This document shows, piece after piece, positions 17,723 to 25,646 of a DNA stretch of 64,000 bases (positions within the stretch are counted from its first letter, which is position 1; every line of letters starts with the position of its first letter). The notes beneath the pieces are model-generated. The model searched no databases. It was not told the origin of the DNA and saw only the letters and a list, made by a program, of their open reading frames with translations. The translations under genes and the position numbers were made by a program. Location: NCBI GenBank assembly GCA_016716505.1, contig JADJWF010000004.1:762475-826474 (forward strand). Direction: 5' to 3'. The DNA comes from Verrucomicrobiota bacterium. Lineage in GTDB: Bacteria; Verrucomicrobiota; Verrucomicrobiia; Limisphaerales; J093.

Positions 17723-18429
17723 CGAACAGGAGAGGCGGGCTGGGTGGCTGACTCGGCGCTCGCTTCCGCAGCGTCCAAGGCGCGGAAAATCTCGTCGTCG
17801 GCGGCTCCGCGCAGCAGCGCCTCCCGAAACGGCCCGCGGGCCACCGCCCGGCTCAGCCGCGCCAGCAAATCCAGGTGGAGCCGCGGAGTCGGCGCGATGA
17901 AAAACACCAGCCGTGTGACCGGCACCCCGTCCGGAGCCGGCTCGGCGAGCGGCAGCGCGTCGCGCAGAAGAATCAACGCCACCACGCCAGAGTCGCGTCC
18001 CAGCGCCACCCGCGCGCTCGGGTGAGGCAGCGCAATGCCACCGCCGACCGGGGCGGTGGTGAGCCCTCCCGGCGCCTGGAGCCGCTGCGCCAGCATTTGC
18101 CGCACCGGCGGGGTCACGCCGGGCAGGGCTGACACGATCCGCCCCAAGGTGGCCGCCACCTCTGCCCCGGCCACGTCCCGCCAAATGCCTCCCGTGCGGA
18201 GCAGTGGCATGAGCTGAAGACCGGTGGCCAGGGCGCGAACTTCCGGAGCGAGGAAGCCGGCTTTCGCCGCCAGCCCGCGGCGCGCGGCCCAATCCGCCAC
18301 TTGCGCCCGGTCGAACAACTGGCGGCCGCGATCCTCCATGCAGGGCAGTCCCTCGTCGCGCACCCAGCCCTGGACGACGCGTTCCGGCACGCCAAACGAT
18401 TCGGCAATTTCAACAAGGTTGAGAAACAT
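17719..18429 (-). CDS. Helix-turn-helix plus PTS EIIA (PtsN-like) regulator
   Basis: A 236-residue cytoplasmic protein. Residues 1-60 resemble an excisionase/MerR-type helix-turn-helix (EIAESFGVPERVVQGWV, then a RQLFDRAQVADW wing). The C-terminal domain (about 90-220) is a fructose/nitrogen-type PTS EIIA with the phospho-accepting His in GGGIALPHP. No EIIB or EIIC is nearby, so a regulatory PTS-Ntr-like role is likelier than sugar uptake. Its position between the two HyfB genes, overlapping the downstream one by 4 bp, suggests that it reports phosphotransfer status to the Ehr complex or controls this operon. That role is inference. Confidence 0.83.
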   Translation of the reverse strand: MFLNLVEIAESFGVPERVVQGWVRDEGLPCMEDRGRQLFDRAQVADWAARRGLAAKAGFLAPEVRALATGLQLMPLLRTGGIWRDVAGAEVAATLGRIVSALPGVTPPVRQMLAQRLQAPGGLTTAPVGGGIALPHPSARVALGRDSGVVALILLRDALPLAEPAPDGVPVTRLVFFIAPTPRLHLDLLARLSRAVARGPFREALLRGAADDEIFRALDAAEASAESATQPASPVR

Positions 18430-18445
18430 GAGCAGGCAAAACCTT

Positions 18446-20404
18446 TCACCCGGCGCGGTGCATCACGATCAACAGCGCGAGGGCCGCGAGGCCGATCAAC
18501 GTGTACAGCAGATACGACTGCACCCGGCCGTGCTGCAGCCGGCGCACGGCCGTGGAAACCCGCAACACCCCCCGCGCCGCGGGCTCGATGATCCGTTCCA
18601 GCACGGTTTCAGGGGTGTGCTCCGTGCGCATCGCCCGGACGGGCAGAACCGCCTCGACCGGATGCTCGTGGCGCACGGGCCGGAGAATCCACGCAAACCA
18701 GCCGGTGATAATCTCCGCGAAGGACGATGCCGTGTACTGCATCCGCGCCGTCGGTGCCGCGTAACCACAATCCCACGTGACTGCCCGGCCCACCCGGCCC
18801 CGATGCACGTGACGCCACAACTCGGCCCCGACGGCGCCCGCCAGCAACGCCAGTACGACGTGAACGAACGTGAGCACCGCCAGCGGCGCGGGCGCGGGTT
18901 GGCGGGCCGTCCAGGCCGGTTGCCACGCCTCGACCACCCGGGCCACGGCCGGCCAGAAGACCACCGGCAGCAACCCGATCGCCACGCAGGCCGCGGCCAG
19001 TATTCCCATCGCCGTCCGCATGAGGCGGCCGCACTCGTGGGCGCCCTCGGCCGCGGGTGAACGCGGCGCGCCGAGGAAGACCACCCCACACACCTTCACG
19101 AAGCACGCGAGGGCCAGCGCGCCGGTCATGCCGAGCAGGACCGCCGCGGGAATCGCGGCCCACGCGGAGGGACCGTGCGCGAGGGTGGCCTCGAACAACC
19201 CGAGATAGACGAGGAATTCGCTGACAAAGCCGTTCAGCGGCGGCAGGCCGGCGATGGCGGCCGCGCCCAGGCCGAACAGCGCCGTCGTCCACGGCATGGT
19301 TCGCCACAGCCCCCCGAGCCGGCTCATTTCGCGCGTACCGGTGGCGTGCAACACCGAACCGGCGCCCAGAAACAGCAGCGCCTTGAACAGACCGTGGTTC
19401 CAGACATGCAACAGCCCCCCGGCCAGCGCCAACTGCCCCCAGACCACGTTCCCCTGTTCGGCCGCGAGCAGGGCAAAGCCCAGACCGATCAGGATGATGC
19501 CGATGTTTTCCACGCTGTGGTACGCCAACAGCCGCTTCAGATCGTGCTGGCCCAGAGCAAACACCACCCCCAGGACGGCGCTCACCACCCCAAGGGAGGC
19601 GACCACCCAGGGCAGTCCCGTCGGCAACGGCAGCCAACCCGTGAACCGCACCAAGCCGTAGATGCCCATCTTGATCGCCACGCCCGAAAGGATCGCGGAG
19701 ATGTGGCTGGGGGCATTCGCGTGCGCCGACGGCAGCCAGATGTGCAGCGGAAAGAGGCCGGCTTTGAGACCGAAGCCGATCAAGGCCAACCACAACAGCG
19801 GGGCGAAGTCGGTTTGATCGCGCAGAGGTCCCAGGTCCCAACTTCCCGTCCGCGCGGCGAGCGACGCAAAGAAGCCGAACAAGCACAACGTTCCGGCGTG
19901 GGAAGCGGCGAAGTACAGCCAGCCCGCCTGCCGGACGGCCGCGTGCCGGCTGTCCAGGATGATCAGGCGCCACGCGCTCAAGGCGAACAGCTCCCAGGCG
20001 ATCAGGAACTGGAGGCCGTCGGACGACACCAGCACCAGCGCCATGCTCAGCAGCAAACTGCTCCACCACAAGCGCCCGGCCGGCGCCGACCGCGGATGCT
20101 CCCGCTCGTTCCAGTACTCCCGGCTGTACAGCGCCCCCGCTCCCCCCAACACGGCGAGAAGGGCCAGGAACAGGGCGGACACGGCGTCCATTCGCAGGTG
20201 GATGCCGGCAGTCCCCAGGTGAAAGCCGGCCTGCCAGGTCCAGCCGTCGCCGGTGGTGAGGACGACGGCAGCCGAGCCGAGGGCGAAACCCGAGGCGCTC
20301 AGGGACGAAATCAGCCAGCCACGGCCCGACCGAACCGCGCATCCCAGCGCGATCAACGCCGCCGCGCCCGCCAACGTGAGCAACCAGGCTGCGATCGAGT
20401 TCAT
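18446..20404 (-). CDS. Ehr complex: HyfB/NuoL-like antiporter-type subunit (copy 1)
   Basis: A 652-residue membrane protein and the first gene of the Ehr operon. I use the ATG at 20404; a longer frame to 20485 adds a Pro/Arg-rich stretch with no membrane-protein character. It has the helix-5 Glu (WELFALSAWRLI), GLKAGLFPLHIWLPSAHANAPS, LKRLLAYHSVENIG and the C-terminal WDCGYAAPTARMQY. It is a paralogue of the gene at 15770-17722. The EIIA gene starts 16 bp after its stop. Confidence 0.9.
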   Translation of the reverse strand: MNSIAAWLLTLAGAAALIALGCAVRSGRGWLISSLSASGFALGSAAVVLTTGDGWTWQAGFHLGTAGIHLRMDAVSALFLALLAVLGGAGALYSREYWNEREHPRSAPAGRLWWSSLLLSMALVLVSSDGLQFLIAWELFALSAWRLIILDSRHAAVRQAGWLYFAASHAGTLCLFGFFASLAARTGSWDLGPLRDQTDFAPLLWLALIGFGLKAGLFPLHIWLPSAHANAPSHISAILSGVAIKMGIYGLVRFTGWLPLPTGLPWVVASLGVVSAVLGVVFALGQHDLKRLLAYHSVENIGIILIGLGFALLAAEQGNVVWGQLALAGGLLHVWNHGLFKALLFLGAGSVLHATGTREMSRLGGLWRTMPWTTALFGLGAAAIAGLPPLNGFVSEFLVYLGLFEATLAHGPSAWAAIPAAVLLGMTGALALACFVKVCGVVFLGAPRSPAAEGAHECGRLMRTAMGILAAACVAIGLLPVVFWPAVARVVEAWQPAWTARQPAPAPLAVLTFVHVVLALLAGAVGAELWRHVHRGRVGRAVTWDCGYAAPTARMQYTASSFAEIITGWFAWILRPVRHEHPVEAVLPVRAMRTEHTPETVLERIIEPAARGVLRVSTAVRRLQHGRVQSYLLYTLIGLAALALLIVMHRAG

Positions 20405-20839
20405 GATTTCCGAAGGCGGGGAAGCGCCGGGACGCGGGGCGGGATCCGACCGGGGCGCCGACGCGGATTCACCGTGGAACCGCACCGGCCAAAGAACACG
20501 CCTGGAGCTCCGGGCTCTCTCATGTTCTCACGCAGCCCATCGCCCAGTACGGTCCGGACGGACCTCCTCCCCAGTCACCCCTGGCAAGGTGGAAAGGCCG
20601 AGCCGCATTCGCCGGGCACAACCGGTTTCCGAAACGCCCGCCCCGTGGGCGAAAAGATCAGTTGGGTCATTTCCCCTTCCAGTGGAACACCACCAGAATA
20701 ACCTCGTCATGCTGGCGTCTTAACGCCGTTCTGGCACCAGCGTCAATGGCCGTGACCAAGATTGATTGATTGACGAGCGGCGATGGATGTGATTCGCGGA
20801 CGCGCCCGGCGAGGGGGCGGACACTGATTGCTGGACGCT
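20405..20839. other. Intergenic region upstream of the Ehr operon
   Basis: These 435 bp should contain the Ehr promoter (reading leftward) and the 3' end region of the TIM-barrel gene. Short open frames here are antisense or lack protein character. On the minus strand, TTGACG (about 20749-20744) is followed 17 bp later by TTAAGA, only a weak promoter match. An ATTG motif is repeated three times near 20761. I see no convincing terminator or operator. Confidence 0.4.
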
Positions 20840-22030
20840 TCACCGCGAGCCCCGCCGCAGGCGATAAATCCGTGGCTCCCACGGCGTGAAATCAGCCGTG
20901 AAACCCCTGCCATCGCTGGCGATTGGTGCGTCGGGGGCCTCGATCGAAGAAACCGAAACCGAACCCTCCTGGGTCAGTGCGGGACCGAAGTCAAAGCGCG
21001 CCTTCGCGGCCCGGCCCAGCGTCTCGACTGCGAACAGCCAGGCACCATCGGCCGCCGGTTTGACCATGATCGCGATTCTTCCTTCCCCTTCCGGGCTGGT
21101 GACCGTGACCGTCTCAGGGGGGAGGCTGGTTGAGTTGAGCACCGGGGCGAGGCGAGCTATCTGCCGATTCAGTTCCGTCACGGCGGCGAGCATCTCCGCG
21201 TCGTCGAGGAGGGCCGACTCGTTGAACCTCGGCTGCCATTCGTGGACGAAGTAAATCAGGCCGCGCGAGCCGTGGATCAACGACAGCCACACCATGCTCC
21301 GCACCTGGGCTGGGGTCGGCTTGGCGGTCTTGGAACTGATGCGGGTACACTCGATGCAGTTCCAAACAATCCGGCCGTCGCTCCAACCCACCAACCGTTC
21401 CACTCCGCGCGCAACGAACTCCAATCGGCCCCGCACCGCGGGCGAGTCGTGGGTCACCGGGTAAATGTCGAACGACACGATGTCCGCGCCCCGGACGTAC
21501 TCCGGATAGTCTTCCGGATGGTTGGTTCGGACGCCTCGTCCGTGCCAGCCATCCCAGGCAACGCCTTGGCCGAGGTTCAGCAGCACGGGCCGCGTGGGGT
21601 CCGCCGTCCGCAGGCGCTCGTAATCGCGCACGATGGTCGCCGGCGGGATCGGCGGTCCCCAGCCGCCGCCGGGCGCGGGTTGGGCATTGTCCGGTTCATC
21701 GCCATGCATCCAGCCGACAATCGTGGGGTCTTCCAAGTGCTGGCGGCCCACGTCGTTCAGGTCGCAAATGACCTTCATGCCGGCGGCTTTCAGCGTCGCC
21801 AACTGCTCCTCGGTCGGCCCCTTCCACAAGCCCACGTAGGTATTGAAACCCGCCTTGAGGTAACGCGGTGCCTTCGCGGGATTCTGGAGCCAAACCGCTA
21901 TCGGGAAGAAGGCCGGATCCGGCGACGGACCGCGCGTCCAGCGGGCGTACGGACTGGCAGCGGGCGCGGCAACTGGCTCGCCAGAGGTTGCCAGTGACAA
22001 ACCCAGCAGGATGGGTAACGCAAATCTCAT
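20840..22030 (-). CDS. Exported TIM-barrel glycosidase-like protein
   Basis: A 396-residue protein with a signal peptide (residues 1-22, ending PVAAPA). The body reads as a (beta/alpha)8 barrel of the glycosidase superfamily: AGFNTYVGLWKGP, MKVICDLND, then WMHGDEPDN, where the Glu lies at the usual end of strand 4. A later NCIECTRIS segment offers a second acidic residue. An LIYFVHEW strand and a C-terminal beta-sandwich (about 310-396) follow. No defined GH family could be assigned by eye. Its ATG at 22030 overlaps by 4 bp the stop of the frameshifted gene upstream, implying one transcript. Confidence 0.75.
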   Translation of the reverse strand: MRFALPILLGLSLATSGEPVAAPAASPYARWTRGPSPDPAFFPIAVWLQNPAKAPRYLKAGFNTYVGLWKGPTEEQLATLKAAGMKVICDLNDVGRQHLEDPTIVGWMHGDEPDNAQPAPGGGWGPPIPPATIVRDYERLRTADPTRPVLLNLGQGVAWDGWHGRGVRTNHPEDYPEYVRGADIVSFDIYPVTHDSPAVRGRLEFVARGVERLVGWSDGRIVWNCIECTRISSKTAKPTPAQVRSMVWLSLIHGSRGLIYFVHEWQPRFNESALLDDAEMLAAVTELNRQIARLAPVLNSTSLPPETVTVTSPEGEGRIAIMVKPAADGAWLFAVETLGRAAKARFDFGPALTQEGSVSVSSIEAPDAPIASDGRGFTADFTPWEPRIYRLRRGSR

Positions 22031-22364
22031 GGAATGGCGATGGAGATCAGGCCGCCGAGGTCGCGCCGTTTGAACCCCTCGAGACGGCGCCCGGGTGCGC
22101 TGAAAGTTGTGGGATTAGGTACGGTGAGCGTAATGCTGGCCGGCAGCCTGAGCCAGCGGCCGAAGCGCAGGGCTTCCCGGCTCCGGCGCGGATCGTTTTG
22201 CTCGAGGGGGGCGCGAGTTGGGGCTCGCCGCTGCGCCAAGTCCCGGTCAGGGCGAAATGGGCCTTTTTGCTGGGCGCAGCCGCGCCAAAGAGCCTGAGTC
22301 GCGGAACGATCACGGCCCCGGCACCCGCGGTTGCGGGTGACTGGGGGAAATGGCGGCGTTTCAT
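22027..22364 (-). pseudogene. Frameshifted gene for a small Tat-signal protein
   Basis: Two minus-strand frames join into one sensible product of about 112 residues. The first part, from the ATG at 22364, starts MKRRHFPQS followed by an alanine/valine-rich core and FGAAAPSKK, a typical Tat signal. The second frame ends ITLTVPNPTTF...GLISIAIP and its TGA at 22027-22029 overlaps the next gene's ATG (ATGA), as real genes do here. The frames meet at a run of six C (G on the plus strand, near 22204-22209); restoring a seventh C fuses them. It is either a one-base deletion or a homopolymer sequencing error. No domain is recognised. Confidence 0.6.
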
Positions 22365-22577
22365 GGAGCGGAGCGGGGAGCATTGCAGCGGCCGCAGACG
22401 ATAGGAATCGCGGTCTGTGGCCGACAAGCCGAATCGGGGCGGAGTCGCGATGAACCCGCGTTCCGGCGGTGGCGATCAGCCGGGTTCGCGACCGGCGGGT
22501 GCCAAACCGTGCGTCTGGCCCGGCTTTTGGCTTGGCAACGAGCCGCGCCGGGAGTAGTCCCCTTCCGCGTTCTTTGA

Positions 22578-22790
22578 CAGGACGGACGATGCATCCGTCC
22601 GTACACACGAATCGAGGCTAGGGAACCCCGTGAGAATCGGGGACGGTTGCGCCACTGTGTCGGGCTACAAGCTCCCATCGCCACTGCGTCCGCTCGCGGC
22701 TGCGGGAAGGCGGGAGCAAGGTCCGAAGCCCCAAGTCAGGATACCGCTCGCTTCGTGCTCGTCGGGTTCCGTCATCGCCGGAACCAACTT
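22578..22790 (+). promoter_or_regulatory. Cobalamin (B12) riboswitch
   Basis: The conserved adenosylcobalamin aptamer core is clear: GGGAACCCCGTGAGAATCGG from 22621, GGACGG, then GCCACTGTG (22651 on). Further on come GGGAAGGCGGGAGCAAGGTCC and the B12 box AAGTCAGGATACCG (22733-22746). A hairpin GGACGGA/TCCGTCC precedes it (22580-22600) and a GGTTCC/GGAACC hairpin follows it (22765-22785). It lies on the plus strand 190-400 bp ahead of the PEP-CTERM operon and is followed by a terminator, so high corrinoid should switch the operon off. Confidence 0.93.
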
Positions 22791-22847
22791 CTCCGCCAAG
22801 AGAAGGATGAGGCCAGTCCGGTCCGCGGGTGCGGCCGGAGACTTCAG

Positions 22848-22905
22848 AATGGCGCCTTCATTCTCCCGTCCGGCGGGGACTGAAGGCGCCATTTGCTTTC
22901 CGTCT
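22848..22905 (+). terminator. Riboswitch expression-platform terminator
   Basis: A perfect 13-bp stem AATGGCGCCTTCA (22848-22860) / TGAAGGCGCCATT (22881-22893) is followed by TGCTTTCCGTCT. It sits between the B12 aptamer and the first gene of the operon, the right place for cobalamin-controlled premature termination. Confidence 0.8.
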
Positions 22906-22979
22906 CCGTCCTGGTCTCGACTGTGAACCTGCCGGTGAATGCGATGGTCATCACCGGCGCTCAGCAAGAGTCCTGACCT

Positions 22980-23840
22980 ATGATGTTCGTTCTGACCCGC
23001 ATCCTCGCGCCCGTTACGGCGGCGGCGCTGGCGATTGGTTTGCCAGCCGCGCGCGCGCAATGGGCGACCGAGATTGTTGACTACCGTCCCGGCGTCGGCT
23101 ACGCCACCGAATGGGGCACCGGCCTGGGCTACACCGATCCCGCCGCCGCGTTGGGCGAGCCCTCGCGCGTGACGCCGGGCGAGTTCGGCGGACCGGTGGA
23201 TCCATTCAGTCCGCCCTACCTGCGCACCCAGCTCGTTTCGCTCGGCGAAGGGGGGTCGCTCACCGTCCGCTTCGATCAACCGATCCGCAATGACCCGCTG
23301 AATCCGTACGGCCTCGATTTCATCGTGTTCGGCGCGGCGGGTTTCATCATCACCAACGGCGATTACACCGGCGGCGGCATCACCGATGGCAGCGTGTTCG
23401 GCAACAGCGCGGGGCCAACGCACGTGTCCGTCAGCGCCGATGGAGCCCTGTTCTTCACGCTCGACACCACCCGGGCGCCCGGGGTGGATGGTCTTTTCCC
23501 GACCGATGGCGGTGGCGATTTCACCCGACCCGTCAACCCGGCTCTGACGAGCGCGGCCTTTGCCGGTTTGGGACTTGCCGGAATTCGCGCGCTCTACGAC
23601 GGCGCCGGGGGAGGCACGGGCTTCGATCTCGCGTGGGCGGTGGATGCCGATGGTCAACCCGTGGCGCTGGACGCGGTCCGCTTCGTGCGGGTGGACGTAC
23701 TCGCGGACCGCGCGGAGATTGACGCCTTTGCCGTGGTGGCTCCCATCCCGGAACCGGCCACGTGGGCGCTGTGGGCTCTGGGCGGCGGCGTGCTGTTTTG
23801 GAGCGGGCGCGGGAGGCGCCAAACCCTTGCAAACGGTTGA
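22980..23840 (+). CDS. PEP-CTERM exported surface protein, B12-riboswitch controlled
   Basis: A 286-residue protein with a signal peptide (about 1-24, ending AARAQ). Its C-terminal sorting tail has PEP at 257-259, then a hydrophobic helix, then the basic cluster GRGRR. This tail is recognised by exosortase, so the protein should be processed and held at the envelope or matrix. The middle (GYDP-like repeats, LTVRFDQPI and GLDFIVFG) is a beta-rich domain of a kind I associate with exported proteins, but I cannot name it. It is first in an operon under the cobalamin riboswitch, which suggests a part in capturing corrinoids. Start ATGATG at 22980; the second ATG is an equal choice. Confidence 0.85.
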   Translation: MMFVLTRILAPVTAAALAIGLPAARAQWATEIVDYRPGVGYATEWGTGLGYTDPAAALGEPSRVTPGEFGGPVDPFSPPYLRTQLVSLGEGGSLTVRFDQPIRNDPLNPYGLDFIVFGAAGFIITNGDYTGGGITDGSVFGNSAGPTHVSVSADGALFFTLDTTRAPGVDGLFPTDGGGDFTRPVNPALTSAAFAGLGLAGIRALYDGAGGGTGFDLAWAVDADGQPVALDAVRFVRVDVLADRAEIDAFAVVAPIPEPATWALWALGGGVLFWSGRGRRQTLANG

Positions 23841-24861
23841 ACGGGCAACGGCCGGCGGCGCGCGGTCTCTTCCACCCCGTCGCCGGATTTGCGCGCTGAC
23901 TCTGTCCGGGATCCTGTGGCTGCCGCTCGCGCTTGCCGGCGTATTCACGGACGACTTCGCCACCGATCCCGGCGCGCGCGGCTGGCGGGCCTTCGGCGAC
24001 GCCAGTTTGTTCGGGTGGCAACCGGCGGCACAGCGACTGGAGGTCACCTGGGATTCCGAACGGCCGAACAGCTACTGGTTTCGCCCGCTCGGGACGGTGA
24101 TCGGGATGGATGATGACTTCCGCGCGGGCTTCGACTTGACGCTATCGGAGGTGGCGGCGGGCATCGTGCCCGGCAAGCCCTATACCTTCCAAATCGCTGC
24201 GGGTTTCTTTCGCATGGCGGACGCCACCGCGTCCGGCTTCCACCGCGCTTCCGCCATGGCCTCGCCGAACCTCGTCGAGTGGGACTACTTCCCGGACACC
24301 GGGCTGGGAGCGACGATCTCACCGGTGATCGTTTCCAGTCGCAGCCGGTTTATTCCCTCGTTCAGCTTCCCGCTGGAGATGGAGCCGGAGGTCCGGTACC
24401 GGGTCGAGATGGAATACACGGCGACCGACCGCACACTCGTCGTCAGCATGACGGCGGACGGCGCGCCGTTTGGTCCCATCCAACCCGTGACCTTGCCGGA
24501 CAACTTCGACGGCTTCCGCGCCGATGCGTTCGGTTTCCTCAGCTACCACAGTGAAGGTGGCGATCCGCGTTTCCTCGGGTCGGTGCTGGCGCGCGGCGTG
24601 GTGGACAATGTGGTGCTCGTCACGCCAGACCCGCCCCGGTTCGCGATCGGTTTCGTGGGCACGGCCGATCAACCGGCCGTGCGGGTCGGGACCACCCGGC
24701 CGGGCTGGCGGTACGTACTGGAGGCAAGCGGCGACGCGGCCAACTGGCTGCGCGTGGGCGGGCCGCTCCCGGGAACTGGCAGCCTGCTCGACATCGCAGA
24801 CGACCGTGGCGGTGCGTCGGGAGCACATTCGCTGTATCGGGTCCGGGCTGAACCGGAATGA
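23827..24861 (+). CDS. Exported beta-rich protein with LEAS/RVR C-terminal module
   Basis: About 344 residues. No ATG lies ahead of the signal peptide, so I use a TTG at 23827 that overlaps the previous gene by 14 bp; the true start could differ. A basic n-region (PPRRR) precedes the hydrophobic core ALTLSGILWLPLALAG. Residues about 45-270 look like a laminin-G/concanavalin-type beta sandwich (FTDDFATDPGARGWRAF, then DNFDGFRADAFGF). The last 70 residues form a small module reading YVLEASGDAANW...SLYRVR. The protein at 49484-50665 ends in the same kind of module, and that gene also directly precedes a pseudopilin. Function unknown; an accessory role in B12 capture is inferred from context. Confidence 0.78.
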   Translation: MQTVERATAGGARSLPPRRRICALTLSGILWLPLALAGVFTDDFATDPGARGWRAFGDASLFGWQPAAQRLEVTWDSERPNSYWFRPLGTVIGMDDDFRAGFDLTLSEVAAGIVPGKPYTFQIAAGFFRMADATASGFHRASAMASPNLVEWDYFPDTGLGATISPVIVSSRSRFIPSFSFPLEMEPEVRYRVEMEYTATDRTLVVSMTADGAPFGPIQPVTLPDNFDGFRADAFGFLSYHSEGGDPRFLGSVLARGVVDNVVLVTPDPPRFAIGFVGTADQPAVRVGTTRPGWRYVLEASGDAANWLRVGGPLPGTGSLLDIADDRGGASGAHSLYRVRAEPE

Positions 24862-25646
24862 AATCGCTTCGCAAGGACAAGTGCCGCCGGCTTGAGGCGA
24901 CAGCCGGTCCGGGTTTCGAAGCCGGCGGGTCGGCCTTTTCCCTGGTTGAACTGTTGGTGGTGATGGCGGTTTTGGGCGTCCTCGCGGCGCTGTTGTTGCC
25001 GACGATCACCCGCAGCCAGGACACGGCCCGGCGCATTCGCTGTGTGAGCAACCTGCATCAACTCGGTCTGGCCGGCCAAATGTACTGGGACGATCACGGC
25101 GGGGCGACCTTTCGCTACCGGACCGGAGCGGTGAACGGCGGCGACTGCTACTGGTTCGGCTGGCTGGCTCGCGGGGACGAGGGGGCCCGGGACTTTGATC
25201 CGAGTGCCGGGGCGTTGTTCCCGTACCTCGGCGGGCGGGGTGTGGAGATCTGCCCATCCCTCAAGCCGACCGGCCCGCGCTTCAAGCTCAAGGCGCGGGG
25301 CGCCGCGTACGGCTACGGCTACAACCTCCACCTCTCCGCGCCGGCGAACCAGCCACCCGTGAACGTGCGGCAGCTCGCCCGGCCCGAGCAGCGGGTGTTC
25401 CTCGCCGATGCGGCCCAGGTCAACACCTTCCAGGCGCCCGCCTCGCCGGAGAACCCGCTCCTGGAGGAATTCTACTTTGTCAGCACGGACGAGCCGACGG
25501 TGCATTTCCGCCACCAACGCCAGGCGAACGCGGTGTTTTGCGATGGCCACGTGGCCGCCGAGCCGCCGGTGCCGGGGTCACTGGATACGCGGCTGCCGCC
25601 GGAGGTCATCGGCCGGCTGCCAGCCGACCTGCTCACGGGACCGTGA
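24858..25646 (+). CDS. Pseudopilin with H-x9-DG motif
   Basis: A 262-residue protein with a type IV prepilin N-terminus. The leader is long, the cleavage site lies before FSLVELLVVMAVLGVLAALL, and the Glu at position +5 is present. The body ends with HFRHQRQANAVFCDGHV, the H-x9-DG processing-associated signature widespread in Planctomycetes and Verrucomicrobia. It should be cut and methylated by a prepilin peptidase and assembled into a pseudopilus. Its start overlaps the preceding gene by 4 bp, so it belongs to the B12-riboswitch operon. Its 3' end overlaps convergent anmK by 14 bp. Confidence 0.9.
   Translation: MKSLRKDKCRRLEATAGPGFEAGGSAFSLVELLVVMAVLGVLAALLLPTITRSQDTARRIRCVSNLHQLGLAGQMYWDDHGGATFRYRTGAVNGGDCYWFGWLARGDEGARDFDPSAGALFPYLGGRGVEICPSLKPTGPRFKLKARGAAYGYGYNLHLSAPANQPPVNVRQLARPEQRVFLADAAQVNTFQAPASPENPLLEEFYFVSTDEPTVHFRHQRQANAVFCDGHVAAEPPVPGSLDTRLPPEVIGRLPADLLTGP

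Noticed and set aside
10486..20404. Group 4 [NiFe] hydrogenase / formate hydrogenlyase
   Set aside because: Both nickel-ligand motifs of the large subunit lack their cysteines and no maturation genes are present.
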